Positions 8,480 through 16,499 of a DNA stretch of 64,000 nt are shown here, piece by piece. Source of the DNA: CAVTHK01 sp964552235 (GTDB lineage: Bacteria > Spirochaetota > Spirochaetia > SZUA-6 > CAVTHK01); contig CAZKGO010000003.1 of the NCBI GenBank assembly GCA_964552235.1, positions 1 to 64,000 of the forward strand, given 5' to 3'. The translations under genes were made by a program, and so were the position numbers. The notes under the pieces were generated by a model that had not been told where the DNA came from, searched no databases, and was given only the letters and a program-made list of their open reading frames with translations. Position 1 is the first letter of the stretch, and every line of letters starts with the position of its first letter.

Positions 8480-9361
8480 CTACCTCGCGGCTGCGGATCG
8501 CGGCTGGCGGTTGACGATGGTGATCCCCACTGCCACCAGCACGAGGCTTGCGATCAGGGCGGCCGTGATCGGCTCGCCGAGGATGAGCGCCGCGGCCAGC
8601 ACGCCGAAGACCGGCGTGGCAAAGCCGAAGGCGGTCACGACGCTCGAGCTGTAGCGGTGGATCAGCGTGGTCTGGATGATGAAGCAGAGGCCCGCCACGA
8701 CGATGCCCTGGTAGGCGATGGCCGCCGCGACGTTGAGGCTGACGACCGGCAGCGCGGGCCGCTCGAAGAGCAGGCTCAGGACCAGAAACACCGGCACGCT
8801 CAATCCCGACTGCCACAGCAGCAGCTTGGCCGGGTGCACGTTCGCGCTCAGGCGCTTGGTGTAGACCATGCGCACGCCGAGCAGGAACCCGCTGGAGAGG
8901 GCAAAGGCGTCGCCGAGCGGCGAGCCGAGGCCGGCGACCAGGCCTTCGCCGAACAGCAGGATCAGCCCCGAGAACGCCAGCAGCAGCCCGGCCACGGTGC
9001 GGCCCCGCAGGCGCTCGCCGGGAATCAGGAAATGGGCCAGCAGGGCGGTCCAGAAGGGAAAGGTGGCAACGAACAGCGACGAGCGGCTGGCAAAAGTGTG
9101 CTTGATGCCGAGGTTGAGAAAGGCGATCTGCACGAGAAAGAGGGCTGCCAGCAGCGCCATCGGCAGCCGCATGCGCGCCTCGAGGCCGAGCCGCAGATTC
9201 TGGGCCAGCGCCCACACCAGCACGGTGGCGCCGCCGATGAGGAAGCGGATGCCCGCCAGGGCCAGGGGCGGGATCCCGGCGAGGCCGATCTTGACCGCGA
9301 CCGTATTGCCGCCCCACAGCGCAGCCATGACAAAGCCTGCGGCGAACGCGGCGGGGCTCAA
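8480..9361 (-). CDS. EamA/DMT-superfamily transporter
   Basis: 293 residues with ten hydrophobic helices in two EamA repeats (about 5-135 and 145-285); WGGNTVAVKIGLAGIPPLALAGIRF is the typical first-helix pattern and ILGEPITAALIASLVLVAVGI the typical end. These inner-membrane proteins export or exchange small metabolites. The proposed TTG at 9361 has GGAG four bases upstream; an ATG about 12 codons further in (MAALWGG) would trim the first helix and is less likely. It lies 75 bp upstream of the aldo/keto reductase gene on the same strand and may be co-transcribed with it. Substrate unknown. Confidence 0.88.
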   Translation of the reverse strand: MSPAAFAAGFVMAALWGGNTVAVKIGLAGIPPLALAGIRFLIGGATVLVWALAQNLRLGLEARMRLPMALLAALFLVQIAFLNLGIKHTFASRSSLFVATFPFWTALLAHFLIPGERLRGRTVAGLLLAFSGLILLFGEGLVAGLGSPLGDAFALSSGFLLGVRMVYTKRLSANVHPAKLLLWQSGLSVPVFLVLSLLFERPALPVVSLNVAAAIAYQGIVVAGLCFIIQTTLIHRYSSSVVTAFGFATPVFGVLAAALILGEPITAALIASLVLVAVGITIVNRQPRSAAAR

Positions 9362-9445
9362 CCGGCTCCGGGACTGCTGCAGGGCGCGCCTCCTCCGCGC
9401 ACGCTATCGGCCGGCTCCGCCGGTGTCAACCCGACGGAGCGCAGG

Positions 9446-9474
9446 TTGGCCATACCCGCAGTCCTTGGTAAGAT
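9446..9474 (+). promoter_or_regulatory. Putative sigma-70 promoter for the glycosyltransferase gene
   Basis: TTGGCC (9446-9451), a 17-bp spacer and TAAGAT (9469-9474) lie about 60 bp ahead of the GTG at 9537, in the space between divergent genes. The -10 is a good match and the -35 moderate. Confidence 0.4.
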
Positions 9475-9536
9475 CGCCGCGTGGCGTGCGGCGCGGGTCA
9501 GGGCCCGGGCGCCCGCGTGCCGGAAAGCGGGCATAC

Positions 9537-10697
9537 GTGCGCATAGCGATCGTCACCGACACCTATCTGCCGCAGATCAACGGCGTGGTCACGGCCGAAC
9601 AGCTGCTGCGCCGCGAGCTCGAGCGGCTCGGCCACGACGTGTTCGTGATCGCCCCTTCGTACGGCGGCGCCGAGACTCCCGAGCCTGAGGTCTACCGTGT
9701 CTGGTCCGTGCCCTTTCCCACGCGGGAGACTCGCGAGAACCGCTTGAGCACCCGCGTGCCGGTGGGGCCGGTCTTCGAGTGGCGGCGAATGGGAATCGAC
9801 CTGATCCACAGCCAGGTCGAGGCGACCATGGGCAGTCACGCCCTCTACTGGGCGCGCGCGCACCGCATCCCCCACGTGCACACCTACCACACGTTCTGGG
9901 CCAGGTACGTGCACTACGCGGGACTCGCAGCGCCGCTGTTCGCGAGGTGGGTGCACTGGCGCACCCACAGCTTCTGCAACCGGTGCCAGCGGGTGATCGC
10001 GCCGTCGGCGTCGCTGCGCGACCACATCTGCGCCGCGGGTGTGCGCGTGCCCGTCGAGATCATCCCGACGGGGACCGACTTTGGCGCGCCGCGCACGCCC
10101 AGGCCGCGCGAGCAGGTGCGCCGCGAGCTCGGGATCCCGGCCGGCCGCCGGGTTCTCGGCTTCGTGGGGCGGATGGCCGCGGAAAAGAACATCGGCTTCC
10201 TGCTCGACGCCCTGCTGCGGCTCGCGGCCCAGAGCCTTGACTGCCACCTCGTGATGGTCGGCGACGGGCCGGGCAGGCCCGAGCTTGAGCGGCGCACCGA
10301 CGCGCTGGGCCTGCGCGGGCGCGTGAGCTTTACCGGCTACGTGGCGCGCGAGCGCACCTTTGACTACTACGCGCTGAGCGAGGTCTTTGTCTTTCCCTCG
10401 CTCACCGAGACCCAGGGCATCGTCCTGCTGGAAGCCATGAGCGCCGGCACCCCGGTAGTGGCGCTCTCGGCGATGGGCGTGGCCGAGCTGATGGCCGACG
10501 GCCGGGGCGGGCTCACCGTCGGCCCGGGCGACCTCGCCGGGTTCGTGGCAGCCACCAGGCGCCTGCTCGACGACCGGGCGCTGCGCGAGGCAAAGGCGCG
10601 CGAGGCCCGCGCCAAGGCGAGCGAGTGGTCGATCGAGGCGACGACGCAGCGCGTGCTCGGCTGCTACGAGCGGGCGATCGCCGACTACCGCAGGTAG
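9537..10697 (+). CDS. Glycosyltransferase family 4 (diacylglycerol glucosyltransferase-like)
   Basis: 386 residues with the GT-B fold. The N-terminal VRIAIVTDTYLPQINGVVT and the HTYHTFWARYVHY stretch match the alpha-monoglucosyl-diacylglycerol synthase branch of GT4. The donor site is in the C-terminal half: VGRMAAEKNIGFLLDAL, VGDGPGRPELE and the E-x7-E motif ETQGIVLLEAMSAGTPVVA. Such peripheral membrane enzymes glucosylate membrane lipid. The GTG at 9537 is chosen because the conserved N-terminus begins there, although the frame stays open far upstream. The last 13 bp overlap the convergent MBL gene. The glycolipid role is inferred from family likeness. Confidence 0.85.
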   Translation: MRIAIVTDTYLPQINGVVTAEQLLRRELERLGHDVFVIAPSYGGAETPEPEVYRVWSVPFPTRETRENRLSTRVPVGPVFEWRRMGIDLIHSQVEATMGSHALYWARAHRIPHVHTYHTFWARYVHYAGLAAPLFARWVHWRTHSFCNRCQRVIAPSASLRDHICAAGVRVPVEIIPTGTDFGAPRTPRPREQVRRELGIPAGRRVLGFVGRMAAEKNIGFLLDALLRLAAQSLDCHLVMVGDGPGRPELERRTDALGLRGRVSFTGYVARERTFDYYALSEVFVFPSLTETQGIVLLEAMSAGTPVVALSAMGVAELMADGRGGLTVGPGDLAGFVAATRRLLDDRALREAKAREARAKASEWSIEATTQRVLGCYERAIADYRR

Positions 10698-11308
10698 GGA
10701 TTCGAGCGCAGCTCCTCGGCGATGGTCGTCTGCGGGCCGTGGCCCGGGAACACGCGTGTGGCGCCGGGCAGAGTCGCGATCTTTTCGCGGATGCTTTCCA
10801 GCAGAGCCTCGCCGTCGCCGCCGGGCAGGTCGGTGCGGCCGACGCTTCCGGCAAAGAGCACGTCGCCCGAGAACAGCGCTCCCGCCTCCCGCTCGTAGAA
10901 GCACACGTGGCCCGGGGCGTGGCCCGGTGTGAGCAGCACCTCCAGCGTGTGGGAGCCGAACGCGATGCCGGAGCCTTCGTCGATGCAGATTCCGGGCTCG
11001 GGAAGGCGGGGTGACGCGAAGCCGAACAGGAACGCGCCGCCGCCCTGCCTGTACAGAGGCAGCTCCGCCCTGTGGAGCGCCAGCGGCGCGCCGGTGGCCT
11101 CGACGACCTCCGCGGCGGCCATGATGTGGTCGAAGTGAGCGTGCGTGACGAGCACGGCGCGGATCGCGAGGCGCTGCTCGCCGATCGCGCGCAGGATCTC
11201 GTCGGCGTCGTCGGCCGGGTCGATGACGACGCCTTGGCGCGAGTCGGCGCAGCCGAGCACGTAGCAGTTGGTCTCCAGGGCACCGAGAGAAAGGGCGCGG
11301 ATGATCAT
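10685..11308 (-). CDS. MBL-fold hydrolase, glyoxalase II-like
   Basis: 207 residues with the complete metallo-beta-lactamase-fold metal site: VTHAHFDH (H56, H58, D60, H61), TPGHAPGHV (H130), FSGDVLF (D149) and FPGHGP (H190). The short form without the C-terminal glutathione-binding domain fits the YcbL/GloB-like group that hydrolyses S-lactoyl-type thioesters. The ATG at 11308 gives the usual MIIRALSLG start. The next reverse gene upstream, an SDR, ends 5 bp away, so the two are probably co-transcribed. Cytoplasmic. Confidence 0.9.
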   Translation of the reverse strand: MIIRALSLGALETNCYVLGCADSRQGVVIDPADDADEILRAIGEQRLAIRAVLVTHAHFDHIMAAAEVVEATGAPLALHRAELPLYRQGGGAFLFGFASPRLPEPGICIDEGSGIAFGSHTLEVLLTPGHAPGHVCFYEREAGALFSGDVLFAGSVGRTDLPGGDGEALLESIREKIATLPGATRVFPGHGPQTTIAEELRSNPYLR

Positions 11309-11313
11309 CGGCT

Positions 11314-12060
11314 CTAGATCGCGCGGCCGCCGTCGACGACGATGTTGGTTCCCGTCACGAATCCCGCGGACACGATGAGGGCGAGGGCGACCTCGGCCAC
11401 GTCGTCGGCGGTGGCGTTGCGGCCCAGCGGGGTAGTCTCGATGCTGCGCCGCACAAAGTCCTCCTGGCCATCGACCCAGCGCGTCTCCACGACGCCCGGC
11501 GAGATCGCGATCACCCGGACCTCCGGCGCGAGGGCGCGGGCCAGCGCCTTGGTCAAGGTCAGCAGCGCGCCCTTGGAGGCGGCGTAGGGCACGGAGCTGC
11601 CCTGGCCGGTCATGCCGGAGCTGGAGGCGATGTTGATAATGACGCCCGATCCCTTTTGCGCCATCTGGCCGGCCGCCGCGCGGCAACAGAAGAAGGTGCC
11701 CTTGACGTTGACCGCGAAGATCGTTTCCCAGACTTCTTCGGTCACGTCCTCGAGGCGATCGTAGGGAACAAAGTAGGTCCGGCCCGCGCTGTTGATCAGG
11801 ATGTCGACGAGGCCGAGCTCTCGGCGCACGCGGTCGAACATGCTTTCGACCGCGCCCAGCTGCGAGACGTCGGCCTGGACCACGATGCCTTTCCGGCCGA
11901 GCTCTTCGATCTCCTCGAGGGTCTCGAAGGCCTGCTCCTCGGAGCGGGAATAGTTGACGGCCACGTCGGCCCCTTCGCGGGCGAGGGCGATCGCCGTGGC
12001 CCTCCCGATTCCCGTTCCGCCGCCGGTGACGACGGCAACCCTGCCGCTCAGCTTGCCCAT
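11314..12060 (-). CDS. SDR-family NAD(P)-dependent oxidoreductase
   Basis: 248 residues, a classical short-chain dehydrogenase: cofactor motif TGGGTGIGR (12-20), NSAG, and the catalytic Ser/Tyr/Lys in IASSSG...YAASKGA. The ATG at 12060 (MGKLSGRVAVVTG) has GGGAG upstream, whereas the frame could be opened 14 codons earlier without a ribosome-binding site. It most resembles FabG-like 3-oxoacyl reductases or glucose 1-dehydrogenases, and the substrate cannot be chosen from sequence. It lies 5 bp from the MBL hydrolase gene in an apparent two-gene operon. Confidence 0.92.
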   Translation of the reverse strand: MGKLSGRVAVVTGGGTGIGRATAIALAREGADVAVNYSRSEEQAFETLEEIEELGRKGIVVQADVSQLGAVESMFDRVRRELGLVDILINSAGRTYFVPYDRLEDVTEEVWETIFAVNVKGTFFCCRAAAGQMAQKGSGVIINIASSSGMTGQGSSVPYAASKGALLTLTKALARALAPEVRVIAISPGVVETRWVDGQEDFVRRSIETTPLGRNATADDVAEVALALIVSAGFVTGTNIVVDGGRAI

Positions 12061-12198
12061 CGTGCGCTCCCGCGACCGCGGCCCCTCCCCCCGCGGCGGC
12101 ATCGTTCGGCGACCACTCTACACCAGCGCACCGGCGGGCGCAAACGCGCGAGGGCGGCTCGCGGGCCGCAGCCGGCAGGGCTGCTCCGCCGCGACGCT

Positions 12199-12227
12199 TT
12201 GCCGCGTGGAGCGGCTTTCGGTAGAAT
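12199..12227 (+). promoter_or_regulatory. Putative sigma-70 promoter for the B3/B4 gene
   Basis: TTGCCG (12199-12204), a 17-bp spacer and TAGAAT (12222-12227) lie about 36 bp ahead of the ATG at 12263; both boxes are close to consensus. Confidence 0.55.
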
Positions 12228-12262
12228 CGCGGTGCGCTGGCCGTCTGCGCGGAGGGCTGCTC

Positions 12263-12964
12263 ATGATCGAGGTGCGCGTTGCGGTGTTCTGCGACTTCCC
12301 GGAATTCCGGCGGGGCATCGTGCTCGCCGACGGCCTCGACAACAGCGGTTCGTCCGCGGAGCTCGAAGCTCTGCTGGCCAAGGCGATCGAGGGCAGGGCC
12401 AGGGCGCCGGTGGACCTGGCCTCCGACCCGCGGGTGCTGGCCTGGACCGAGGCCCACCGCAAGTTCGGCTCGAATCCCAGCAAGTTCCCGCCTGCCCACC
12501 TGTCGCTGCTGAAGCGGGTGCAGAAGCCTGAAGCCCGCGTTCCGTTCATCAACAAGGTCGTGGCGGTCATGAACATCTGCTCGCTCGAAGCGGTCACGCC
12601 CGTCGGCGGCGACCACGTGGAGGAGGGCCTCCTCGAGCTGCGCCGAGCCCAGGGCGGCGAGCGCTTTGCGCCGCTCGGCGAGCCGCAAACCGTCGAGCAC
12701 CCGTTTGCCGGCGAGGTGATCTACGTCGTGGCGGAGACCGGCGAGGTGATGTGCCGCCGCTGGAACTGGCGCAACGGCCACGCCACCCGGATCACGGAGC
12801 AGACGCGCAGGATCGTGATGAACATCGACGGCATGGGGCCGGGGTGCGAGGCGAACGTGGTCGCGGCGCGCGACCGCGTAGCCGAGCTGCTCGCGCGCCA
12901 CTGCGGGGCAGCGACCAGGACCGGCTTGCTCTCGCCCGCCGAGCCGTCGCTGGCGTTCGAGTAG
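12263..12964 (+). CDS. B3/B4 tRNA-binding-domain protein
   Basis: 233 residues resembling the free-standing B3/B4 domain, which in the phenylalanyl-tRNA synthetase beta subunit edits mischarged Tyr-tRNA. Hallmarks are WTEAHRKFGSNPSKFPPAH, the VPFINKVVAVMNICSLEA helix, and CRRWNWRNGHATRITEQT followed by VMNIDGM. A GGAGG at 12251-12255 sets the ATG at 12263. Stand-alone members are suspected to bind or deacylate tRNA or free amino acids, but I know of no settled function. A near-consensus promoter precedes it and the next gene starts 34 bp downstream. Confidence 0.8.
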   Translation: MIEVRVAVFCDFPEFRRGIVLADGLDNSGSSAELEALLAKAIEGRARAPVDLASDPRVLAWTEAHRKFGSNPSKFPPAHLSLLKRVQKPEARVPFINKVVAVMNICSLEAVTPVGGDHVEEGLLELRRAQGGERFAPLGEPQTVEHPFAGEVIYVVAETGEVMCRRWNWRNGHATRITEQTRRIVMNIDGMGPGCEANVVAARDRVAELLARHCGAATRTGLLSPAEPSLAFE

Positions 12965-12998
12965 GGGAGCGCCGCGGCGGCGCCCCCGGGAGGTGCGC

Positions 12999-13847
12999 AT
13001 GAAGTTCAGCGTCACCAGCGTGGTCCTGCCGGATCTCGAGGTGATCGAGACCTGCAGGCTGCTGCGGAGGCTCGGCTTCGAGGGCGTGGAGTGGCGCGTG
13101 CGCTATGCCCCCGCCGACGCCAGGGGCTACAGCATGTGGGGCGCCCACAAGAGCGATCTCTCTCCCGACAACATCGGCAAGCGGGCCGCGGAAGTGCGCC
13201 GCATCACCGAGGACCACGGCCTGGCCATGCCCATCATTGCTTCCAACGTGCGCGCCGACGAGCTGGAGACGATCCGCAAGCTCGCCGAGGGCGCGGCGCT
13301 GCTCGGCAACGTGCCGGTGCGTGTGGGCGCCCCTTGCGGCTACGACCGCAGCCGGCCCTACGAGGCGCTCTACGACGAAGCGGTCGAGGCCTACGGCAGG
13401 GCGCTGGAAGTGCTCAAGGCAGCGGGCCAGAGCGCCATCATCGAGATCCACGGAGGCACGATCATGGTGAGCGCGTCGCTCGCGTGGAGGATCGTCTCGC
13501 GCTTCGACCCCCGGGACATCGGCGTGATCTACGACGTCAACAACATGGCCAAGGACGGCTGCGAGACCTTCAGGATGGGGTTGGAGCTGCTCGGTCCCTA
13601 CCTCAAGCACTGCCACGCAGGGGGCTGGAGGCCGGTCGCCGGCGAGCGGCGGCCCGACGGGACCCTGGGATGGAAGTACGAAGGCTGCGACCTCTCGGAC
13701 AGCATCCTCGACATCCCGCAGTTCATGGCGGACCTCGAGGCTGTCGGCTACAGTGGCTTCGTTTCGATCGAGGACTTCCGCCCCATGGACCACGAGCGCA
13801 AGCTCGCGCCGCAGCTCGCCTACCTCAAGCGGCTGGCCGCCCGATGA
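12999..13847 (+). CDS. Sugar phosphate isomerase/epimerase (xylose isomerase-like TIM barrel)
   Basis: 282 residues of the AP-endonuclease-2/xylose isomerase-like superfamily. Probable metal ligands are spaced through the barrel: EIHGGT (about residue 148), YDVNNM (about 177), KHCHAGG (about 202) and SIEDFRP near the end. GGGAGG at 12987-12992 favours ATG 12999 over the GTG at 12993. It is followed without a gap by a Gfo/Idh/MocA dehydrogenase gene (ATGA junction), a pairing common in inositol and keto-sugar catabolism. The exact sugar is unknown. Confidence 0.87.
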   Translation: MKFSVTSVVLPDLEVIETCRLLRRLGFEGVEWRVRYAPADARGYSMWGAHKSDLSPDNIGKRAAEVRRITEDHGLAMPIIASNVRADELETIRKLAEGAALLGNVPVRVGAPCGYDRSRPYEALYDEAVEAYGRALEVLKAAGQSAIIEIHGGTIMVSASLAWRIVSRFDPRDIGVIYDVNNMAKDGCETFRMGLELLGPYLKHCHAGGWRPVAGERRPDGTLGWKYEGCDLSDSILDIPQFMADLEAVGYSGFVSIEDFRPMDHERKLAPQLAYLKRLAAR

Positions 13848-13858
13848 GGGGGAAGGTC

Positions 13859-15034
13859 ATGGCGAGTGGTCCCATCCGCCTCGGCGTGATCGGCGCAGGA
13901 TCGGTGGTGCGGGAGATCTACCAGCACCTCTATTTCCGCAGCCGCTACAGCCCGCTGCTGGAAATCGCGGCCGTGGCCGACCCGAGCGAGGCTGCGCGAA
14001 ACTGGCTCGCCGATCTCGCGGGGCTTCCCGCCTCGGCCCGGTTTGCCGACACCAGCCGAATGATCGAGTCCGTCGCCCTGGACGCTGTGCAGGTAAACAC
14101 GCCCGACCACCTGCACTGCGCGCCTGCCGTGGAGGCGCTCGAGGCGGGGCTCGACGTGGTGGTGGCCAAGCCTCTGGCCACCGACATCCGGGAGCTGCAC
14201 CGCATGGCCGAGGCGGCGCGCGAGGCGGGCCGCCTCCTGCTCGTCGACTATCACAAGCGCGGCGACCCCCGCATCCTCGAAGCGCGGGCCCGCTACCGCG
14301 CCGGCCGCTACGGCGCGCTGCAGATCGCGTGGATGCAGATGATCGACCGCATCGACGTGGTGGATCCGAACCGGTCGCCGCCCTTCTTTGCCAGCCCCGA
14401 TTTCGCCGAGAAGAACTCGCCGGTCTCGTTCCTGACCGTGCACATGGCCGACGCCCTGTTCTTCGTGACGGGGCTCAAACCCGTTTCCGTGCGCGCCCGC
14501 GGCTTTGCCGACCGCCTGCCGACTCTCGCGCCCAGGCCGGTGCACGGCTGGGACCTGGTGGACACCGAGGTGGTGCTGGAGGGAGGCGCGGTCGCCCACA
14601 TCGTGACGGGCTGGCACCTGCCGGAGACCGCGCCCTCGCTCACAGTCCAGTCGGGCCGGCTCATCTGCGCGGCAGGCATGCTCGATATTGCCCTCGACTC
14701 CCCCGGCCTCCGCGAGACACACCCGAGCGCCTTTGGCGAGCTCAACCCGGTGTTCCGCTTCCACGACGCGGCGGGCCGCGTCTCGGGCTACGGCATCGAC
14801 ACGCCGGGTGCGCTGTACGAAGCGATCGCGCGGCGCCGCGGCGGCTCGATGCCGGCGGAGGAGCTGCAGGCCCTCACCGCGGCGGAGTCCCTCGGCTTCA
14901 GCGCGACGCTGGTGGCCGAGGCCGCTGTCGCGAGCCTGCGGGCGCCGCGCGAGGCCGGCGGCGAGGTCGCCCTCGGCGACCACGTGCGCGCGGCGCTCGG
15001 CGCCCCCGCCGCCGCGCGGTACGGCTACGCGTAA
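13859..15034 (+). CDS. Gfo/Idh/MocA-family oxidoreductase
   Basis: 391 residues. The N-terminal Rossmann domain begins IRLGVIGAGSVVREIY, followed by NTPDHLH, VVAKPLATD (the EKP-like motif of this family reads AKP here) and the C-terminal sheet domain with SPVSFLTVHMADALFF. These enzymes oxidise or reduce cyclic sugars with NAD(P). The ATG at 13859 is preferred for its purine-rich leader; the ATG at 13844 overlapping the upstream stop is possible and adds five residues. The Glu-to-Ala change in the EKP-like motif is unusual, since that Lys-Pro segment lies in the cofactor site. Third in an isomerase-dehydrogenase-phosphorylase set. Confidence 0.85.
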   Translation: MASGPIRLGVIGAGSVVREIYQHLYFRSRYSPLLEIAAVADPSEAARNWLADLAGLPASARFADTSRMIESVALDAVQVNTPDHLHCAPAVEALEAGLDVVVAKPLATDIRELHRMAEAAREAGRLLLVDYHKRGDPRILEARARYRAGRYGALQIAWMQMIDRIDVVDPNRSPPFFASPDFAEKNSPVSFLTVHMADALFFVTGLKPVSVRARGFADRLPTLAPRPVHGWDLVDTEVVLEGGAVAHIVTGWHLPETAPSLTVQSGRLICAAGMLDIALDSPGLRETHPSAFGELNPVFRFHDAAGRVSGYGIDTPGALYEAIARRRGGSMPAEELQALTAAESLGFSATLVAEAAVASLRAPREAGGEVALGDHVRAALGAPAAARYGYA

Positions 15035-15063
15035 GCCGCGCCGAGCGTGCCGGAGGTGCAGCC

Positions 15064-15891
15064 GTGAGCGCAGGCGGGATTCCCGACTACTTTGCCCTCG
15101 AGCGCTACGGCATCAGCCCGGCCGACGTCGTGCGCCTGACGCTCGGCTGCGAGCCGGAGCGCATCCGGCCCCTCGTCGTGCTCGCTCCCGTGTGGTCGCC
15201 GCAGGTGCTCGCCGATCACGTGAAGCGCATCGAGGTCGTGTCCGACGGGCTGGTCAAGGTGGACGACGTCGCCTGCGACGCCTTCTCGTTCTCCTACGTC
15301 CGCAGCGGCATCGGCGCGCCGCAGGCCGGGGACGTCGCCCTCGCGCTCGGCTGCACCGGCTGCTCGCACCTCCTGTTCATCGGTTCGGTCGGCGGGCTGA
15401 GCGAGGGCGAGCGGGTGGGCGACCTCGCGCTGCCGACCCACAGCGTGGCCGGAGACGGGTTCTCGTCCTACCTGGCCCCATCGTCGAGCGGACCGCAGCA
15501 GCCGGCCGAGCGAGAAGCAGTGGCGGACGCCGGGTTCCAGGCCGTGGTGGCGAGCTGCGCCCGCGATCGCTGCGCATCGGCGGGCGTGACGGTCCACGAG
15601 GGGCCCGTGTTCTCGATCGACACGATCGTGGCGCAGTTCCAGCACCTGGACTGGATGGTCCAGCGATTTGGCTGCATCGGAATCGAAATGGAGACCGCCG
15701 CCGTCTTCCGTGCGGCCCGCCTCGTCGGGATCAGGGCAGCGGCCCTGCTGGAGTTCTCCGACGTGATCCCGGCGCGGAAGTCGCTCTTCTCCGGGAGGAC
15801 TCCGGCGGAGCGCGCCCGGTTTCACGACCTGCGCCGCACCGTCCTGGCGCAGGCAGTGGTCGCCGCGCTTCGCGCCGCGGCCGGCAGCTGA
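15064..15891 (+). CDS. Nucleoside phosphorylase-like protein
   Basis: 275 residues of the PNP/UDP phosphorylase superfamily: LFIGSVGGLSEGERVGDLALP is the GT.G-like phosphate loop region and FGCIGIEMETAAVFRAARLVG is the hallmark Glu-Met-Glu nucleoside/ribose-binding motif. The GTG at 15064 follows GGAGG at 15052-15056. Reaction: phosphorolysis of a nucleoside to base and pentose 1-phosphate. A 29-bp gap separates it from the sugar dehydrogenase gene, so a nucleoside or pentose salvage operon is plausible. Whether it uses purine or pyrimidine nucleosides cannot be told from the visible motifs. Confidence 0.82.
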   Translation: MSAGGIPDYFALERYGISPADVVRLTLGCEPERIRPLVVLAPVWSPQVLADHVKRIEVVSDGLVKVDDVACDAFSFSYVRSGIGAPQAGDVALALGCTGCSHLLFIGSVGGLSEGERVGDLALPTHSVAGDGFSSYLAPSSSGPQQPAEREAVADAGFQAVVASCARDRCASAGVTVHEGPVFSIDTIVAQFQHLDWMVQRFGCIGIEMETAAVFRAARLVGIRAAALLEFSDVIPARKSLFSGRTPAERARFHDLRRTVLAQAVVAALRAAAGS

Positions 15892-15964
15892 CCGGCGTCG
15901 GGCGTACGTGCAGCCGGGCGACGCCCCTTGACTGTCGACGCCTGCGGCCGTAGCATTTCGCATA

Positions 15965-16081
15965 CTGCCTCGGATCGCGAACAAGGCTCACTCCTTTGCC
16001 GCCGCTGAGGAATGGGATGTGAGGCAGCATCTGGCGATGACTCCTGATGAGCGACGATCGGTCGCTCGGGAGCTGCTATAG
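15965..16081 (+). pseudogene. Remnant of the small partner gene of a nucleotidyltransferase module
   Basis: A reading frame of 38 codons without a normal start (only CTG at 15965) ends with TAG at 16079-16081. Its HSFAAAEEWDVRQHLAMTP segment is clearly related to HGFEEAERWDLEYWQSLSP of the small protein encoded at 29263-29454 (shared H-F-A-E-W-D pattern, then P and R). In both places the small gene sits directly before a nucleotidyltransferase gene. Here it appears cut short at both ends. It is the first half of a decayed module; expression is unlikely. Confidence 0.5.
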
Positions 16082-16428
16082 ACCTTTTCTACGAGCCTGA
16101 GGTCGAGAATGCCAAGCGTCTGTACGAGGCGCTTCAGGAGTTGCGGGGCGGCAGCGTTCCCCAGGTCAGCAGCGCGTGCGATCTTCTCGAGCCGGGCGTG
16201 ATCGTTCAGTTCGGCGTCCCCCCGAACCGAGTCGACCTGGTAGGCTACGTCGACGGGGTCAGCCTTGTCGACTGCTGGGAGCATCGAGTGGTCGAGGAGC
16301 TGCCGGGAAGCGGCGAATCGTTCGCTGTGCCTTGCATCGGGCTGCAGGAGCTGATCAGGAACAAGCACGCGGTCGGCCGGCCGCAAGACCAGGACGATCC
16401 CCGCTTTCTCAGACGCACGGGCCGCTGA
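16078..16428 (+). pseudogene. N-terminally truncated nucleotidyltransferase (decayed module)
   Basis: The frame reads IDLFYEPEVENAKRLYEAL and continues through QFGVPPNRVDLVGYVDGV, AWEHRV-like DCWEHRVVEEL and GLQELIRNKHAVGRPQD, matching the C-terminal two thirds of the intact protein at 28802-29260. The N-terminal part with the GG and the first catalytic acidic residues (LIVGG...YTKDIDIW) is absent: the text joins abruptly at the last D of that motif, right after the stop of the small partner frame. No usable start codon exists, since a stop lies at 16048. I read this as a deletion derivative of a two-gene nucleotidyltransferase module. Confidence 0.7.
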
Positions 16429-16499
16429 TCCGTGCCCGCCCCGCCTGCAGGTCGGGCTCGCTCTGGACAGCCCGGCGGAGGGTGTGGCAGCCTGCAGAC

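Noticed and set aside
8868..9536. N-terminal extension of the glycosyltransferase
   Set aside because: It lies antisense to the EamA transporter gene, is Arg/Pro-rich and precedes the conserved GT4 start at 9537.
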